Shown one piece after another: positions 11,154-22,752 of a stretch of DNA of 64,000 nt. The position numbers were made by a program, and so were the translations under genes. Within the stretch, counting starts at the first letter, position 1; each line of letters starts with the position of its first letter. The DNA is from Rhodospirillaceae bacterium (lineage in GTDB: Bacteria; Pseudomonadota; Alphaproteobacteria; TMED109). Location of the stretch: positions 1 through 64,000 of the forward strand of contig CACMQH010000003.1 in NCBI GenBank assembly GCA_902615805.1, given 5' to 3'. The notes below the pieces were generated by a model that searched no databases, had not been told where the DNA came from, and worked only from the letters and a program-made list of their open reading frames with translations.

Positions 11154-11743
11154 GTTCAAATAGTTTATTCAATAATTTAAATAAATCTAATATTGGCTTA
11201 TTAGGAGGAAGTTTTGACCCTGCTCATCAAGGCCACCTTTATATCAGTAATAAAATTATTAACATTTTAGGTTTAAATCAATTATGGTGGCTTGTAGCCT
11301 CTCAGAATCCTCTTAAAAAAAAAAATCAATTTATAAATTTAAATGAAAGATTATTAAGTACCTATTTAATAAATAATAATTATAAAATTAAGCCTCAAGC
11401 CTTAGAATTAAAAATAGGAACAACTTTTACTTATGACTCAATAAGAAAACTTCATACTATTATGCCTAGAGTTAAGTTTTACTGGATTATGGGAGCTGAT
11501 AACTTATGTACTATGCATAATTGGTATAATTGGAAAAAAATTTTCTATATGTGTCCTGTTATAATTGTAAATAGAAAAGGATTTTTGTATAAGTCATTGC
11601 ATTCTAAAGCCTCAAGTAATTTTAGAAACAACAGGTTTGATATTAGGCAAATAAAAAATAAAAAAAACCTTCCTGCTTGGGCATTCTTTAATGTTAGACC
11701 TAATCCTAATAGTTCTACCAATCTTAGACAAAATATAGGATAA
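11141..11743 (+). CDS. nadD: Nicotinate-nucleotide adenylyltransferase, non-canonical start
   Basis: Adenylates nicotinate mononucleotide in NAD synthesis. The nucleotidyltransferase signature GLLGGSFDPAHQGHL lies at 11192-11236, WIMGADN follows near 11485, and an SSTNLRQ segment near the end matches the conserved SST-x-IR motif. The frame runs from a TAA at 11114 and contains no ATG, GTG or TTG before the signature; the first ATG is at 11462, deep inside the fold. I place the start at ATT 11141, with AAAGGA about 8 bases upstream; ATA 11117, ATA 11150 and ATT 11192 are alternatives. Product identity is firm, the start is not. It sits between proA and rsfS, as in other alphaproteobacteria. 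Confidence 0.8.
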   Translation: MKTISSNSLFNNLNKSNIGLLGGSFDPAHQGHLYISNKIINILGLNQLWWLVASQNPLKKKNQFINLNERLLSTYLINNNYKIKPQALELKIGTTFTYDSIRKLHTIMPRVKFYWIMGADNLCTMHNWYNWKKIFYMCPVIIVNRKGFLYKSLHSKASSNFRNNRFDIRQIKNKKNLPAWAFFNVRPNPNSSTNLRQNIG

Positions 11744-11750
11744 TAAAGTA

Positions 11751-12101
11751 ATGTTTAAAGTAACTAATAATATTGCCAAAACAATTCATAAAGTGCTATC
11801 GGATAATAAAGCAAAAGACATTACTAAGATTAATTTAGAGAAAAAATCAAGTATTGCTGATTTTATGATAATTTGTTCAGGTACTTCTAATAGACATGTT
11901 ATTTCTTTGTCTAACTATTTAGTGGAAGCCTTAAAAAAAGAAAATTTAAATACATTAAATGTCGAAGGTATAAGAAATGGAGATTGGGTTTTAGTTGATG
12001 CTGGAGATATAATAATACACCTATTTAGGAGTGAAGTAAGAGAATATTATGGTCTTGAAAAAATGTGGGCAGGAGAAGAAATAAATTCTTATATAAAATA
12101 A
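11751..12101 (+). CDS. rsfS: Ribosome silencing factor RsfS
   Basis: Binds L14 on the 50S subunit and blocks subunit joining under starvation. The 116 residues show the family core: DFMIICSGTSNRHVIS near residue 32, GDWVLVDAGDIIIHLF near 82 and a C-terminal REYYGLEKMW. It starts 7 bases after nadD. In many bacteria rlmH follows; here the next gene is the EnvC-like protein only 22 bases downstream. Confidence 0.95.
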   Translation: MFKVTNNIAKTIHKVLSDNKAKDITKINLEKKSSIADFMIICSGTSNRHVISLSNYLVEALKKENLNTLNVEGIRNGDWVLVDAGDIIIHLFRSEVREYYGLEKMWAGEEINSYIK

Positions 12102-12123
12102 GACACTAAGCTATATTTAAATT

Positions 12124-13191
12124 GTGAATTATTTGTTTTTAACATTTTTTTATTTTATAATATGCAGTCTAGACCTCGTTCAAGCCAAAGACAATAATTA
12201 TGAAAAATTAAAAGAAGTAGAAAAAAAACTTTTAAACAATCAGGAAGTATATTTAGAAATTCTGAAGGTAGAAAAAGAAGTTAATAAAAATATTAATCAA
12301 ATCAAATCAAATGTAGAAAGCTATAAAAAGTTAATTAAAAAAGGTTTTTCTGAAAAACAATTTTTAGAAAAACATATTAAAAAAAAAAATAAATCCTTGA
12401 TTAAAGTTTCAGCTCTTAAAGATTCTATTAAAAATCAAAAAAGTTTATTCTTGAATAATGTTTTAATATCTAGATATAAAAATTCTTATTCAAAAAAAGA
12501 AGATAATATTTTAAGAATTATCTTAGAAAACTATCAATTCTTATATAATAATTATAATATTAATTACTTAAAAATTGAGGATGATATAAAAAAATATCAA
12601 ACCTTATTAGACAAACTAAACAAATCTCTAATGAATATAGAATTATCACTTAAAAATAAGTCTAGTGATTTAGAAGGGTTGATTGCTGAAACTATTATTA
12701 CAGAAATAGAAAAACAAAAAAATATATTACAAAAAAATGAATTTCAAGAAAAAGCTAACAAAATAAAATCGCTAATAGAAAAATTTGAAAATGATAATTT
12801 AGATTCCAAATTATTTGGAGATTTTGAATTTAATCAACTACAAGATATACTACCATTAAAAAAAATTAGTATAAAAAAAATATATCAAGAAAAACTTAAT
12901 ACAGGTATAAATTTATCTGTAATTAATGATACCCAACTAATAGCCCCTAAGAATAGTTTAGTAGTTTATGCTGATTTTTTTAAAGGTTATGGTAATATGA
13001 TCATTTTGGATTTAGGTAATGGATATCATCTAGTTTTATCAGGATTAAGTAATATTTTTTGTAAAACAGGAGATTGGCTTGAAAAAGGTATGGTTTTAGG
13101 CGATATTAATAGTAGTAATAATAACCTTTATATTGAATTTAGATTTAAAGGAAAAATCATAAGTCCTAGTAAGTGGGCTAAACTAAAATAG
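12124..13191 (+). CDS. EnvC-like murein hydrolase activator (coiled coil plus LytM domain)
   Basis: Likely a periplasmic activator of cell-separation amidases. It starts with GTG; residues 1-21 form a signal peptide ending LVQA. About residues 25-240 are Lys/Glu-rich heptad-like coiled coil. The last ~100 residues form a LytM/M23-type domain (KGYGNMIILDLGNGYHL near residue 279, then a LYIEFRFKGK strand). The zinc ligands of active M23 peptidases are not evident, as in EnvC, which activates rather than cleaves. It sits directly upstream of ctpA, a standard alphaproteobacterial pairing. Confidence 0.83.
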   Translation: MNYLFLTFFYFIICSLDLVQAKDNNYEKLKEVEKKLLNNQEVYLEILKVEKEVNKNINQIKSNVESYKKLIKKGFSEKQFLEKHIKKKNKSLIKVSALKDSIKNQKSLFLNNVLISRYKNSYSKKEDNILRIILENYQFLYNNYNINYLKIEDDIKKYQTLLDKLNKSLMNIELSLKNKSSDLEGLIAETIITEIEKQKNILQKNEFQEKANKIKSLIEKFENDNLDSKLFGDFEFNQLQDILPLKKISIKKIYQEKLNTGINLSVINDTQLIAPKNSLVVYADFFKGYGNMIILDLGNGYHLVLSGLSNIFCKTGDWLEKGMVLGDINSSNNNLYIEFRFKGKIISPSKWAKLK

Positions 13192-13203
13192 AAGAGGAAA
13201 ATA

Positions 13204-14481
13204 ATGTTGAACCTTATTAACATATCGAAAATTGTAACTACTTTAACTTTGATATATTTAGTTATAATACCGAAGCTTTTTTCAGATGACAGCGATGTAT
13301 ATAAACAATTAAATTTATTTGGTGAAGTATATGAAAGAGTTAGAAGTGAATATGTGGAAAAGGTATCAGATAAAGATTTAATAGAAGCTGCAATAAATGG
13401 AATGTTACAATCTTTAGATCCTCATTCAAGTTATTTAAATGCTGATAGCTTTACTGAAATGAAAATACAAACCAAAGGAGAATTTGGAGGATTAGGCATA
13501 GAAGTTACTATGGAAAATGGTTTAGTTAAAGTAGTTTCTCCCATTGATGATACTCCTGCGGCTAAAGCTGGCCTGCAGTCAGGTGATTATATTTCTCACA
13601 TTGATGATGAAGCTGTAATGGGACTAACCTTATCAGAAGCTGTTGATAAAATGAGGGGACCTATCAATACTGAACTTAAGATAACAGTAATTAGAGAGGG
13701 CCAAGAAGCTTTTGATCTCAATTTAAAAAGAGCAATAATCAAGGTAACTTCTATTAAAGCAAAAAAAGAAGAAGATGTTGCCTATATAAGAATAACTTCT
13801 TTTACGCAAAAAACATTTAAAAACTTAGTAAAAGAATATAATAAATTAAGTTTAGATATGAAAGATAATTTGAAAGGATTAGTTTTGGATTTAAGAAATA
13901 ATCCGGGAGGCCTTCTTGATCAAGCAGTATCAGTTTCTGATGCATTTTTGGAAAGAGGCGAAATTGTATCAACAAGAGGTAGAGATAACAAAGGAGAACA
14001 AAGATACAATGCATCTAAAGGCGATATTACAAATGGCCTACCTATTGTGGTTTTAATTAATGGGGGGTCCGCTTCAGCATCAGAGATAGTTGCAGGAGCA
14101 CTACAAGATCATAAAAGAGGGATATTAATGGGAACACAGACTTTTGGAAAAGGCTCTGTGCAAACAATTATACCAGTAACAAGCAAAGGTGCAGTAAGAC
14201 TCACTACCGCTAGATACTTTACGCCTTCTGGTAATTCAATACAAGCAAAAGGAATTAGCCCTGATATTTATGTACCTCAATCAAAATTAGAAATATTAGA
14301 AAATAATAATTCTAGAAGAGAAGCAGATTTAAGAGGTGCTTTAGATAGTGAAAATAAAAAGGAAAACGATAAAAGTCTTAGCAATGATGAAGATAATCCT
14401 GTTAAAGATTATCAATTAAATAGAGCCATAGAGTTAATAAGATCTATAAATGTTTATGAAAATATTAAAAAGGCATCTTAA
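13204..14481 (+). CDS. ctpA: Carboxy-terminal processing protease, S41 family
   Basis: Periplasmic serine protease with an N-terminal hydrophobic segment (residues ~9-24), a PDZ domain (about residues 90-170; GLGIEVTMENG, PAAKAGLQSGD) and the S41 catalytic domain. The Ser nucleophile is in NGGSASASEIVAGAL near residue 295 and the Lys in QTFGKGSVQT near residue 320. The last ~60 residues are charged and low in complexity. It is adjacent to the EnvC-like gene and overlaps rppH by one base. Known CtpA proteins process envelope proteins, including cell-wall hydrolases or their regulators. Confidence 0.94.
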   Translation: MLNLINISKIVTTLTLIYLVIIPKLFSDDSDVYKQLNLFGEVYERVRSEYVEKVSDKDLIEAAINGMLQSLDPHSSYLNADSFTEMKIQTKGEFGGLGIEVTMENGLVKVVSPIDDTPAAKAGLQSGDYISHIDDEAVMGLTLSEAVDKMRGPINTELKITVIREGQEAFDLNLKRAIIKVTSIKAKKEEDVAYIRITSFTQKTFKNLVKEYNKLSLDMKDNLKGLVLDLRNNPGGLLDQAVSVSDAFLERGEIVSTRGRDNKGEQRYNASKGDITNGLPIVVLINGGSASASEIVAGALQDHKRGILMGTQTFGKGSVQTIIPVTSKGAVRLTTARYFTPSGNSIQAKGISPDIYVPQSKLEILENNNSRREADLRGALDSENKKENDKSLSNDEDNPVKDYQLNRAIELIRSINVYENIKKAS

Positions 14482-14966
14482 TGAACCTTTCTGCTAATTT
14501 TGAAAAAGGTTGGAGATTAGGCGTAGGTATAACACTAATAAATCAAGAAAATAAAATCTTTATGGGAGAAAGAATTGATAATAAGGGTGCATGGCAAATG
14601 CCTCAAGGCGGAGTAAATATTGCTAAAAATGAAAGTTTAGACAATGCCGCAAAAAGAGAGCTTTACGAGGAAACAGGAGTAAAAACTGCAAAAATAATCA
14701 ACCAAAGTGAAGGCTGGTATTACTATTATTTACCAAAAAATTTACAAACTAGACTATGGGGCGGAAAGTTTTTAGGGCAAAAACAAAAATGGTTTTTATT
14801 TAGTTTTAATGGGACAGATAAGGAAATCAATTTATTACATTATAAAAAGCCTGAATTTAATAATTGGCAATGGGTTAGCCCTAAAAATGTATTAAATAAT
14901 ATTGTAAATTTCAAAAAAGAAATTTATCAAGAAGTACTTAAAGAATTTAAATTAATTACCTGTTAG
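14481..14966 (+). CDS. rppH: RNA pyrophosphohydrolase RppH (Nudix)
   Basis: Removes pyrophosphate from the 5' triphosphate of mRNAs, which starts RNase E-dependent decay. In 161 residues, AWQMPQGGVNI near residue 37 leads into a Nudix helix with AKRELYEETGV. The spacing between the glycine and the first glutamate of the box is about two residues longer than in E. coli RppH. It overlaps the ctpA stop and is the last gene of the rplU operon. It meets atpC tail to tail with 2 bases between. Confidence 0.92.
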   Translation: MNLSANFEKGWRLGVGITLINQENKIFMGERIDNKGAWQMPQGGVNIAKNESLDNAAKRELYEETGVKTAKIINQSEGWYYYYLPKNLQTRLWGGKFLGQKQKWFLFSFNGTDKEINLLHYKKPEFNNWQWVSPKNVLNNIVNFKKEIYQEVLKEFKLITC

Positions 14967-14968
14967 CT

Positions 14969-15376
14969 TTACTCTGAGGCTTGGTTTTCAGATCTAATTA
15001 GGTCAATATTCATAATCAGGTTATCTCTAATACCTTGATCCTGTGTTTTTTCAAGTTTAGAAAGTAATTCTGAAATCCTTTTTTCATTTTCTTTAACATC
15101 AATTTCTGAACTTTTTCTTATATAATCCACCATAACTAAACAATTATTATTTTGTATTTTAACAAATCCTCCTGCTACAAAAAAAGTAATTTTTTCTTTT
15201 TCTCCTTTTGAAAATACTTCCACTTTTCCTGGTCTTAAAAATGTTATGATAGGAGCATGTTCATACATAGCGGCAAAGTCTCCATCTTCTCCTGGTAAAA
15301 CAACCATATCAGTGTCACCCTCATAAACTTCATTATCTGGTGAAATAATTTGTGTTTTCAAAAGCCCTTCACTCAT
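14969..15376 (-). CDS. atpC: ATP synthase F1 epsilon subunit
   Basis: Central-stalk subunit of F1F0 ATP synthase. Its 135 residues contain the beta-sandwich domain (IISPDNEVYEGDTDMVVLPGEDGDF near the start, FVAGGFVKI near residue 64) and a C-terminal helical part. It is the last gene of atpHAGDC and starts directly after the atpD stop. Confidence 0.96.
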   Translation of the reverse strand: MSEGLLKTQIISPDNEVYEGDTDMVVLPGEDGDFAAMYEHAPIITFLRPGKVEVFSKGEKEKITFFVAGGFVKIQNNNCLVMVDYIRKSSEIDVKENEKRISELLSKLEKTQDQGIRDNLIMNIDLIRSENQASE

Positions 15377-16798
<1,422 letters not shown>

Positions 16799-16815
16799 CT
16801 ATTTCTCCAATTTAT

Positions 16816-17700
16816 TTATAAAGCTTCTGCCCCAGATATTATTTCTATTAATTCTTTTGTTATTATAGCTTGTCTTTGTCTATTATACTTTAATGATAAA
16901 TTATCTATCATATCACCTGCATTTCTTGTTGCATTGTCCATTGCAGTCATCCTTGCTCCTTGCTCACTAGCCTTTGACTCTAAAATTGCCTTGTAAATTT
17001 GAACAATAAAGTTTTTTGGAAGAATTTTAGATAAAACTTCTTCTTCATTCGGTTCATACTCAAAATAAGTATCAATATTATTTTGATTTTCTGAATCTGC
17101 TTCATCAGAATTAGAGTAAGGAATTAATTTTTCAACCTTAACTTCTTGAGAAATAACACTATTGAAATGATTATAGAACAGACTACATTCTTGAAAATCA
17201 TTCTTATAGAAACTATCTAGAATTTTTTTTCCTATTTCTTCTGTAGATTTGTAGTCAACTTCACTAATATTAATGTACTTGACCTCAAAGTTAAACATTT
17301 TTTCATATAAACCAGATAGTAAATCAAAGCCTTTCTTTCCTATACATACCAAAGAAGCTGATTTTTTTTTTCCTTCAAGTTCATTTATTTTCTTCTTTAC
17401 CGCTTTAACTATATTGGAATTTAATCCCCCACATAAGCCTCTATCAGAAGATACTACAATTATTAAAGATGAGCTTTTATCGTCTAAATTGTTGCCTAAC
17501 AGTGGATGCTCAATATTTTCACTAGAGTTGACTAAACCTTTTACTATGCTATCCAAACCAGAACTGTAACTTCTACCTTTTTCAGCTAAAGATTGAGCTT
17601 TTTTTAATTTAGAAGCAGCTACCATTTTCATCGCTTGAGTAATTTTCTTAGTAGATTTAACACTATCAATTCTATTCCTTAAGTCTTTTAAAGAAGGCAT
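16816..17700 (-). CDS. atpG: ATP synthase F1 gamma subunit
   Basis: Rotary shaft of F1. The 294 residues have the typical N-terminal helix (LRNRIDSVKSTKKITQAMKM), a central SSDRGLCGGLN motif near residue 84 and the C-terminal helix with ARMTAMDNATRNAGDMID. It starts directly after the atpA stop. Confidence 0.97.
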   Translation of the reverse strand: MPSLKDLRNRIDSVKSTKKITQAMKMVAASKLKKAQSLAEKGRSYSSGLDSIVKGLVNSSENIEHPLLGNNLDDKSSSLIIVVSSDRGLCGGLNSNIVKAVKKKINELEGKKKSASLVCIGKKGFDLLSGLYEKMFNFEVKYINISEVDYKSTEEIGKKILDSFYKNDFQECSLFYNHFNSVISQEVKVEKLIPYSNSDEADSENQNNIDTYFEYEPNEEEVLSKILPKNFIVQIYKAILESKASEQGARMTAMDNATRNAGDMIDNLSLKYNRQRQAIITKELIEIISGAEAL

Positions 17701-19245
17701 TTACTTATTTAACTCTGCTAAAAAATTAGTTTTAATAGTATCCATTGCTTTTTTTATATCCTTTGTTAGCGTGTCATCTAAAGCTAATTTGGTCTTTATT
17801 AACTTGAATACTTCTTTATGATTCTTTTTAAACTCAGCTAGTAAAAATTTTTCAAAATCTCCTACTACACTTACGCTAAGGTCATCCAGATATCCATTAA
17901 CTCCAGCAAAGATTGTCACTATTTGTTCTTCTACTGCTAAAGGAGAATACTGTCCTTGTTTTAATAATTCTGTTAATCTCTCGCCCCTATTTAGTAGTTT
18001 TTGAGTTGAAACATCTAAGTCTGATCCAAACTGAGCAAACGCTGCCATTTCTCTATATTGCGCCAATTCTAATTTAATAGAACCCGAAACCTGCTTCATT
18101 CCTTTTACTTGTGCTGCTGATCCTACTCTACTAACAGATAATCCTACATTAATCGCTGGTCTAATTCCTTGATAAAACAAATCTGTTTCTAAAAAAATCT
18201 GCCCATCAGTAATAGATATTACATTTGTAGGAATATATGCTGAAACATCTCCAGCTTGCGTTTCAATAATAGGTAAAGCCGTAAGAGAACCTGAACCATT
18301 ATCTTTATTTAGTTTAGCTGCTCTTTCCAAAAGTCTTGAGTGAAGATAAAAAACATCTCCAGGGTAAGCTTCTCTTCCTGGTGGTCTTCTTAAAAGTAGC
18401 GACATTTGTCTATATGCAACTGCCTGCTTCGATAAATCATCGTATATGATTAGAGCATGCATGCCGTTATCTCTAAACCACTCTCCTATAGTACATCCAG
18501 TATAAGGGGCTAAATATTGAAGTGGAGCAGGATCTGAGGCTGTAGCTGCTACAACTACTGTATAATCTAAAGCTCCCTGTTCTTCTAGTGTTTTTACAAT
18601 TTGAGCTACTGTTGATCTTTTTTGTCCTACTGATACATAAACACAAAATAGTTTATCTTTATCATTCTTTGATTTATTCTTCTCTTTCTGGTTTATAATA
18701 GTGTCAATAGCTACAGCTGTTTTACCAGTTTGACGATCGCCAATAATTAGTTCTCTTTGCCCTCTACCTATTGGAACTAAAGCATCTATAGCCTTGAGTC
18801 CTGTTTGCATAGGTTCAGATACTGATTCTCTAGGTATAATTCCAGGAGCTCTTACATCTACCATTTTCCTTTCTTTGGTTTTTATAGCACTTTTCCCATC
18901 AATCTCTATACCTAAACCGTCAACTACTCTACCAAGTAACTCTTTTCCAACAAAAGTATCTACTATACGTCCAGTTCTTTTTACAGTATCTCCTTCTTTA
19001 ATGTTCCTATCGTCTCCGAATATAACTACACCTACATTATCTTCTTCTAAGTTAAGGGCCATACCCAGTGTTTTATCAGAAAATTCTACCATTTCTCCAG
19101 CACTGACTTCCTCTAGACCATAAACCCTTGCTATGCCATCACCTACTGACAAAACTTTACCGATTTCCTCAGTTTTGACATCTAAATCAAATTTTTCTAT
19201 TTGTTCCTTTAATATTGAGGATATTTCTGAAGAACTCAAATTCAT
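17701..19245 (-). CDS. atpA: ATP synthase F1 alpha subunit
   Basis: Non-catalytic nucleotide-binding subunit of F1. The 514 residues include Walker [10 protein letters not shown] near residue 169, the [27 protein letters not shown] region near 265 in two adjacent conserved blocks, and the arginine-finger region [13 protein letters not shown] near 370. Its start overlaps the atpH stop by one base. Confidence 0.98.
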   Translation of the reverse strand: MNLSSSEISSILKEQIEKFDLDVKTEEIGKVLSVGDGIARVYGLEEVSAGEMVEFSDKTLGMALNLEEDNVGVVIFGDDRNIKEGDTVKRTGRIVDTFVGKELLGRVVDGLGIEIDGKSAIKTKERKMVDVRAPGIIPRESVSEPMQTGLKAIDALVPIGRGQRELIIGDRQTGKTAVAIDTIINQKEKNKSKNDKDKLFCVYVSVGQKRSTVAQIVKTLEEQGALDYTVVVAATASDPAPLQYLAPYTGCTIGEWFRDNGMHALIIYDDLSKQAVAYRQMSLLLRRPPGREAYPGDVFYLHSRLLERAAKLNKDNGSGSLTALPIIETQAGDVSAYIPTNVISITDGQIFLETDLFYQGIRPAINVGLSVSRVGSAAQVKGMKQVSGSIKLELAQYREMAAFAQFGSDLDVSTQKLLNRGERLTELLKQGQYSPLAVEEQIVTIFAGVNGYLDDLSVSVVGDFEKFLLAEFKKNHKEVFKLIKTKLALDDTLTKDIKKAMDTIKTNFLAELNK

Positions 19246-19820
19246 TAATTAACTCCTTTTTTAATATTATTAAGTTTTAATATTTTATTTCTTATAGATG
19301 CATCAATTAGGCTTGATCCAGATTGCAATATTATACCTCCAATAATTTTTTTATCAACATTACTGATTATATTTATTTTTTTATCTGTTTTTTTTAACAA
19401 TATGCTTTTTATTTTATTCAAGTTGTCATCTGATATAGGAAAAGCAGTAGTTAAATTTATATTAATTTCTTTATGCATAGATTTTACAAGATTCTGAAAG
19501 CCATATAAAGAGCTTAAAAGTATTTTTAAACGACCGTTTTTTGCTAATACTTTTAGAAAGGCTAATACATTTTTGCTAACTTTTATTTTTTTCTTATCAG
19601 TATTACTAAATAAATTGCTTACGAGTTTCAACTGACTTTTTGAACTCAGTAATGGACTTAAAAATAGTTTAAAAAATAAATCATTAGATTTGAAAATCTC
19701 AAGTAGATTACTTACCTCATTGTATATTTCTTGCTCAGAGTTTTCTTTACTAGATATACTAAAAAGAGCTTTACTGTATCTTCTAGAAACTTCAGTATTT
19801 AATAGTGTATTTTGTTCCAT
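19245..19820 (-). CDS. atpH: ATP synthase F1 delta subunit (OSCP)
   Basis: Peripheral-stalk connector between F1 and F0. The 191 residues show the OSCP pattern: RRYSKALF near residue 13, [10 protein letters not shown] near residue 90 and [19 protein letters not shown] near the C-terminus. It is first in atpHAGDC and lies 69 bases after priA, a typical alphaproteobacterial order. The F0 genes are not in this window, as expected because alphaproteobacteria keep them in a separate cluster. Confidence 0.96.
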   Translation of the reverse strand: MEQNTLLNTEVSRRYSKALFSISSKENSEQEIYNEVSNLLEIFKSNDLFFKLFLSPLLSSKSQLKLVSNLFSNTDKKKIKVSKNVLAFLKVLAKNGRLKILLSSLYGFQNLVKSMHKEININLTTAFPISDDNLNKIKSILLKKTDKKINIISNVDKKIIGGIILQSGSSLIDASIRNKILKLNNIKKGVN

Positions 19821-19832
19821 AAATATATAACT

Positions 19833-19862
19833 TTAATAAAGGTTTTCTAACATACCAGTCAA
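19833..19862 (-). promoter_or_regulatory. Possible promoter for atpHAGDC
   Basis: On the minus strand a TTGACT box (19862-19857) is followed after 18 bases by TATTAA (19838-19833). The distance to the atpH start leaves a leader of only a few bases with no clear Shine-Dalgarno, so a leaderless or weak promoter is implied. Read-through from priA is the alternative. Confidence 0.3.
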
Positions 19863-19889
19863 ATTGTTGCAATATAGAATACTATTAAA

Positions 19890-22049
19890 TTAAAAAAAAC
19901 TTAAAGGATCTATATCAATTTTGATTTTAGCCTTATTTTTTAATATTTTACTTAAGTTGATTATTTTAAATATCTTTTGTACACGAAAAGCGTGATTCGT
20001 TTTAATTAGCATTCTATACCTATATTCATTTTTTATATATTCTATAGGTGCTGGTATCGGGCCTAGCAAGGTGAAATCATTAAAATTAGAAAGTCTATCT
20101 TTCAGTGTAAAAGAAACTGTTTTTAAATAATTTTTATTTTTCCCAATTAAAATTATTGCAATTAATTTACAATATGGAGGAAGTAATGTTTTTTTTCTTA
20201 AAAAAAGTTCACTCTCGTAAAATTTATCTCTATTACCCGAAACTATATACTTTAATAAAGAATTATTAGTATCATATGTTTGTATAAAAACTTCACCAGT
20301 TTCTGATTTTCTACTTGTTCTACCAGATACTTGATGTATTAATTGAAAAATCTTTTCGTTAGTTCTAATATCTGTATTATAAGACCATAGATCAAAATCT
20401 AAAATAAAAATACTGCTTAAATTTAAAAAATTAAAACCTTTACTGATTATTTGCGTTCCGATAATTATTTTTGTATTTGCGTTTTCTATATCTTCAAGTA
20501 CGTTTTGAAAAGTACTATAATCAATACTATCTGATGAGAGTGAAATTATATTTATATTATTAAAAGCTTTTTTAATTTCTTCTGTTACTTTCTCAATACC
20601 ATAGCCAAGGCGTATTTTTTTATCAGATTCACCACAATTAATACATAAACTTTTTGGTTCCACTAAGTAACCACAGTGATGACAAATAAGTTTATTATTT
20701 TTTTTATGATATACTAGATTAATATCACATTTTTTACATGTTTCCCTATGTCCACAATTAGAGCAAATTGTAATAGGAGCATATCCTCTTTTATTAATTA
20801 AAATTAGTATTTGCTTACCTTTATTTATCTTCTCTTTTATTATGGCTATTGTCTGTTTAGAAATTAATCTTTTTTTGTCTAATTTCATATCTATTAAAAA
20901 CACTTTAGGATTCTTTGCACTGCCAAACCTATTTGTTAATTTACAATAATCGTATTTTTTATTTTTAGAGTTGTTATATGTTTCCAAAGATGGAGTTGCT
21001 GAAACTAAAACTATATCAGACAAATTTATTTTAGATTTAACAACTGCCATATCTCTAGCATTATAAATTGGATTTTCTTCTTGCTTATAAGAGATATCAT
21101 TCTCTTCATCTATAATTATAATACCAAGTTTACTAAAGGGCAAAAATATTGCTGACCTAGCTCCAACTACTACATTAATTTTTCCTTCAATTATATCTTG
21201 CCATATTTTTTTCTTTTTTGATTGGGTAACTTTTGAATTCCATACTAAAGGATAAAATTTAAAGGCATTATAAAACCTAGAAATCCATTGCTTGCTCAAA
21301 GCAATTTCAGGGATTAATACTAAGACTTGTTTTTTATTAACTAAAAAATGTTTTATTAATTTAAAATAAACTTCTGTTTTTCCACTGCCTGTGACTCCAT
21401 CTAAAAAAATTGGCTTGTATTTTTTTTTATTAATTTTTTCTAAGATTTTATTATAAACAGCATCCTGCTGCAGGCTTAATTTTTTTAATTTTACTTTTTG
21501 CAAATCAAGCCTTATATTTTTTTTTTCCTTATAGACTTTTTTTTCTATAATATTTTTATCAATTATATTATTTATAAAGCTCTTAGAATAATCACTTAAT
21601 ATATTTTTTTGTTCTTCAAAACTTGCACCCTTTATTTCTTTTATAAAAATTTTTTGTTTATTTGTTAAATTAATATCTAAATTCCTTCTCACTATATATT
21701 TATAAACTACATTAGGTTCTAAAAATTTTACATTAGATATCATTAGTTTTAATGCTAGCCCAAAACTAATAAAATTGTATTCACTTACCCATTTCAAAAA
21801 ATCAATTTTTTTTTTATCTAGATAAAAATAGTTATGTGATTCTTCAATATCTTTAACCTTAAAGTTTGTTTTAGGCTTATACTGATAAATATTTAAAATG
21901 CAGCCTGTAAATATTTTTTTTCTTATACTAATTTTTACTAGACTTCCTAGCTTAAAAATCTGATTACTTGAATACGTTAGAGCTGTATCAATATTGTAAG
22001 CAGGTAAAACATCGTAATAAATTTTTTTTGTGCTTTCTATTTTATCCAT
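19890..22049 (-). CDS. priA: Primosomal protein N', replication-restart helicase
   Basis: 3'-5' DNA helicase that reloads the replisome at collapsed forks. The 719 residues have an N-terminal DNA-binding part, then helicase motifs with Walker A GVTGSGKTEV near residue 219 and DEEND near 317. Zinc-binding cysteine pairs follow (CSNCGHRETCKKC near 427, CHHCGY, CINCGESD), then C-terminal motifs V-VI with IIGTQIISKGFNF and HQVSGRTSR. It is transcribed toward atpH and divergent from the transaldolase. Confidence 0.95.
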   Translation of the reverse strand: MDKIESTKKIYYDVLPAYNIDTALTYSSNQIFKLGSLVKISIRKKIFTGCILNIYQYKPKTNFKVKDIEESHNYFYLDKKKIDFLKWVSEYNFISFGLALKLMISNVKFLEPNVVYKYIVRRNLDINLTNKQKIFIKEIKGASFEEQKNILSDYSKSFINNIIDKNIIEKKVYKEKKNIRLDLQKVKLKKLSLQQDAVYNKILEKINKKKYKPIFLDGVTGSGKTEVYFKLIKHFLVNKKQVLVLIPEIALSKQWISRFYNAFKFYPLVWNSKVTQSKKKKIWQDIIEGKINVVVGARSAIFLPFSKLGIIIIDEENDISYKQEENPIYNARDMAVVKSKINLSDIVLVSATPSLETYNNSKNKKYDYCKLTNRFGSAKNPKVFLIDMKLDKKRLISKQTIAIIKEKINKGKQILILINKRGYAPITICSNCGHRETCKKCDINLVYHKKNNKLICHHCGYLVEPKSLCINCGESDKKIRLGYGIEKVTEEIKKAFNNINIISLSSDSIDYSTFQNVLEDIENANTKIIIGTQIISKGFNFLNLSSIFILDFDLWSYNTDIRTNEKIFQLIHQVSGRTSRKSETGEVFIQTYDTNNSLLKYIVSGNRDKFYESELFLRKKTLLPPYCKLIAIILIGKNKNYLKTVSFTLKDRLSNFNDFTLLGPIPAPIEYIKNEYRYRMLIKTNHAFRVQKIFKIINLSKILKNKAKIKIDIDPLSFF

Positions 22050-22095
22050 TTTCTTTAATATTATTTATATCAAACTATTATAAAAAGGTATCTAA

Positions 22096-22752
22096 ATGAA
22101 ATTTTTTGTAGACACAGCAAACATTGATGAGATTAGTGAGTTATCCGAGATGGGCATAGTAGATGGAGTAACCACAAATCCTTCCTTGATATATAAATCT
22201 GGAAGAGACTTTAAAGAAGTTATAAAAGAAATTGCTAGAATTGTTTCTGGTCCTATTTCAGCAGAAGTAACTTCACTAGATAAAAATGAAATGATAGATC
22301 AAGGCTTAGAATTATCAAAAATAGCTAATAATATAGTAATAAAAGTGCCTTTAACAGAACATGGGTTAATTGCATGTAAGAACCTAAGTAAGAAATCTAT
22401 AAAAGTAAACGTAACACTATGTTTTTCCTCATCTCAAGCTTTAATAGCATCAAAAATGGGGGCAACTTATATCTCACCATTTATTGGCAGATTAGATGAT
22501 ATTAGTAATGAAGGACTTAATTTAATTGAAGAAATTATAACTATTTATAGTAATTACCCAGATAGGTTAAGTACAGAAGTTTTAGTAGCTTCTATAAGGA
22601 GTCCTTTACAAGTTGCTCAGGTAGCACAAATGGGCGCCGATGTAGCAACTATTCCTCCTAAGATTATTAAACAAATGATAAAGCATCCACTTACGGATAT
22701 AGGTTTAAATAGTTTTATGGAAGATTGGAAAAAAACAGGACAAACTTTTTGA
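22096..22752 (+). CDS. tal: Transaldolase, small TalC/FSA-type
   Basis: Class I aldolase-fold enzyme, 218 residues, of the short transaldolase/fructose-6-phosphate aldolase subfamily used in the non-oxidative pentose phosphate pathway. [13 protein letters not shown] at the start and GVTTNPSLI near residue 25 are signature motifs. The Schiff-base lysine is in IVIKVPLT near residue 85. It is preceded by an AAAAGG sequence and overlaps xerC by 28 bases. Transaldolase versus FSA activity cannot be decided by eye. Confidence 0.9.
   Translation: MKFFVDTANIDEISELSEMGIVDGVTTNPSLIYKSGRDFKEVIKEIARIVSGPISAEVTSLDKNEMIDQGLELSKIANNIVIKVPLTEHGLIACKNLSKKSIKVNVTLCFSSSQALIASKMGATYISPFIGRLDDISNEGLNLIEEIITIYSNYPDRLSTEVLVASIRSPLQVAQVAQMGADVATIPPKIIKQMIKHPLTDIGLNSFMEDWKKTGQTF

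Noticed and set aside
11462-11743. A 93-residue protein starting at the ATG 11462
   Set aside because: It is only the C-terminal half of NadD; the conserved nucleotide-binding signature is upstream in the same frame.
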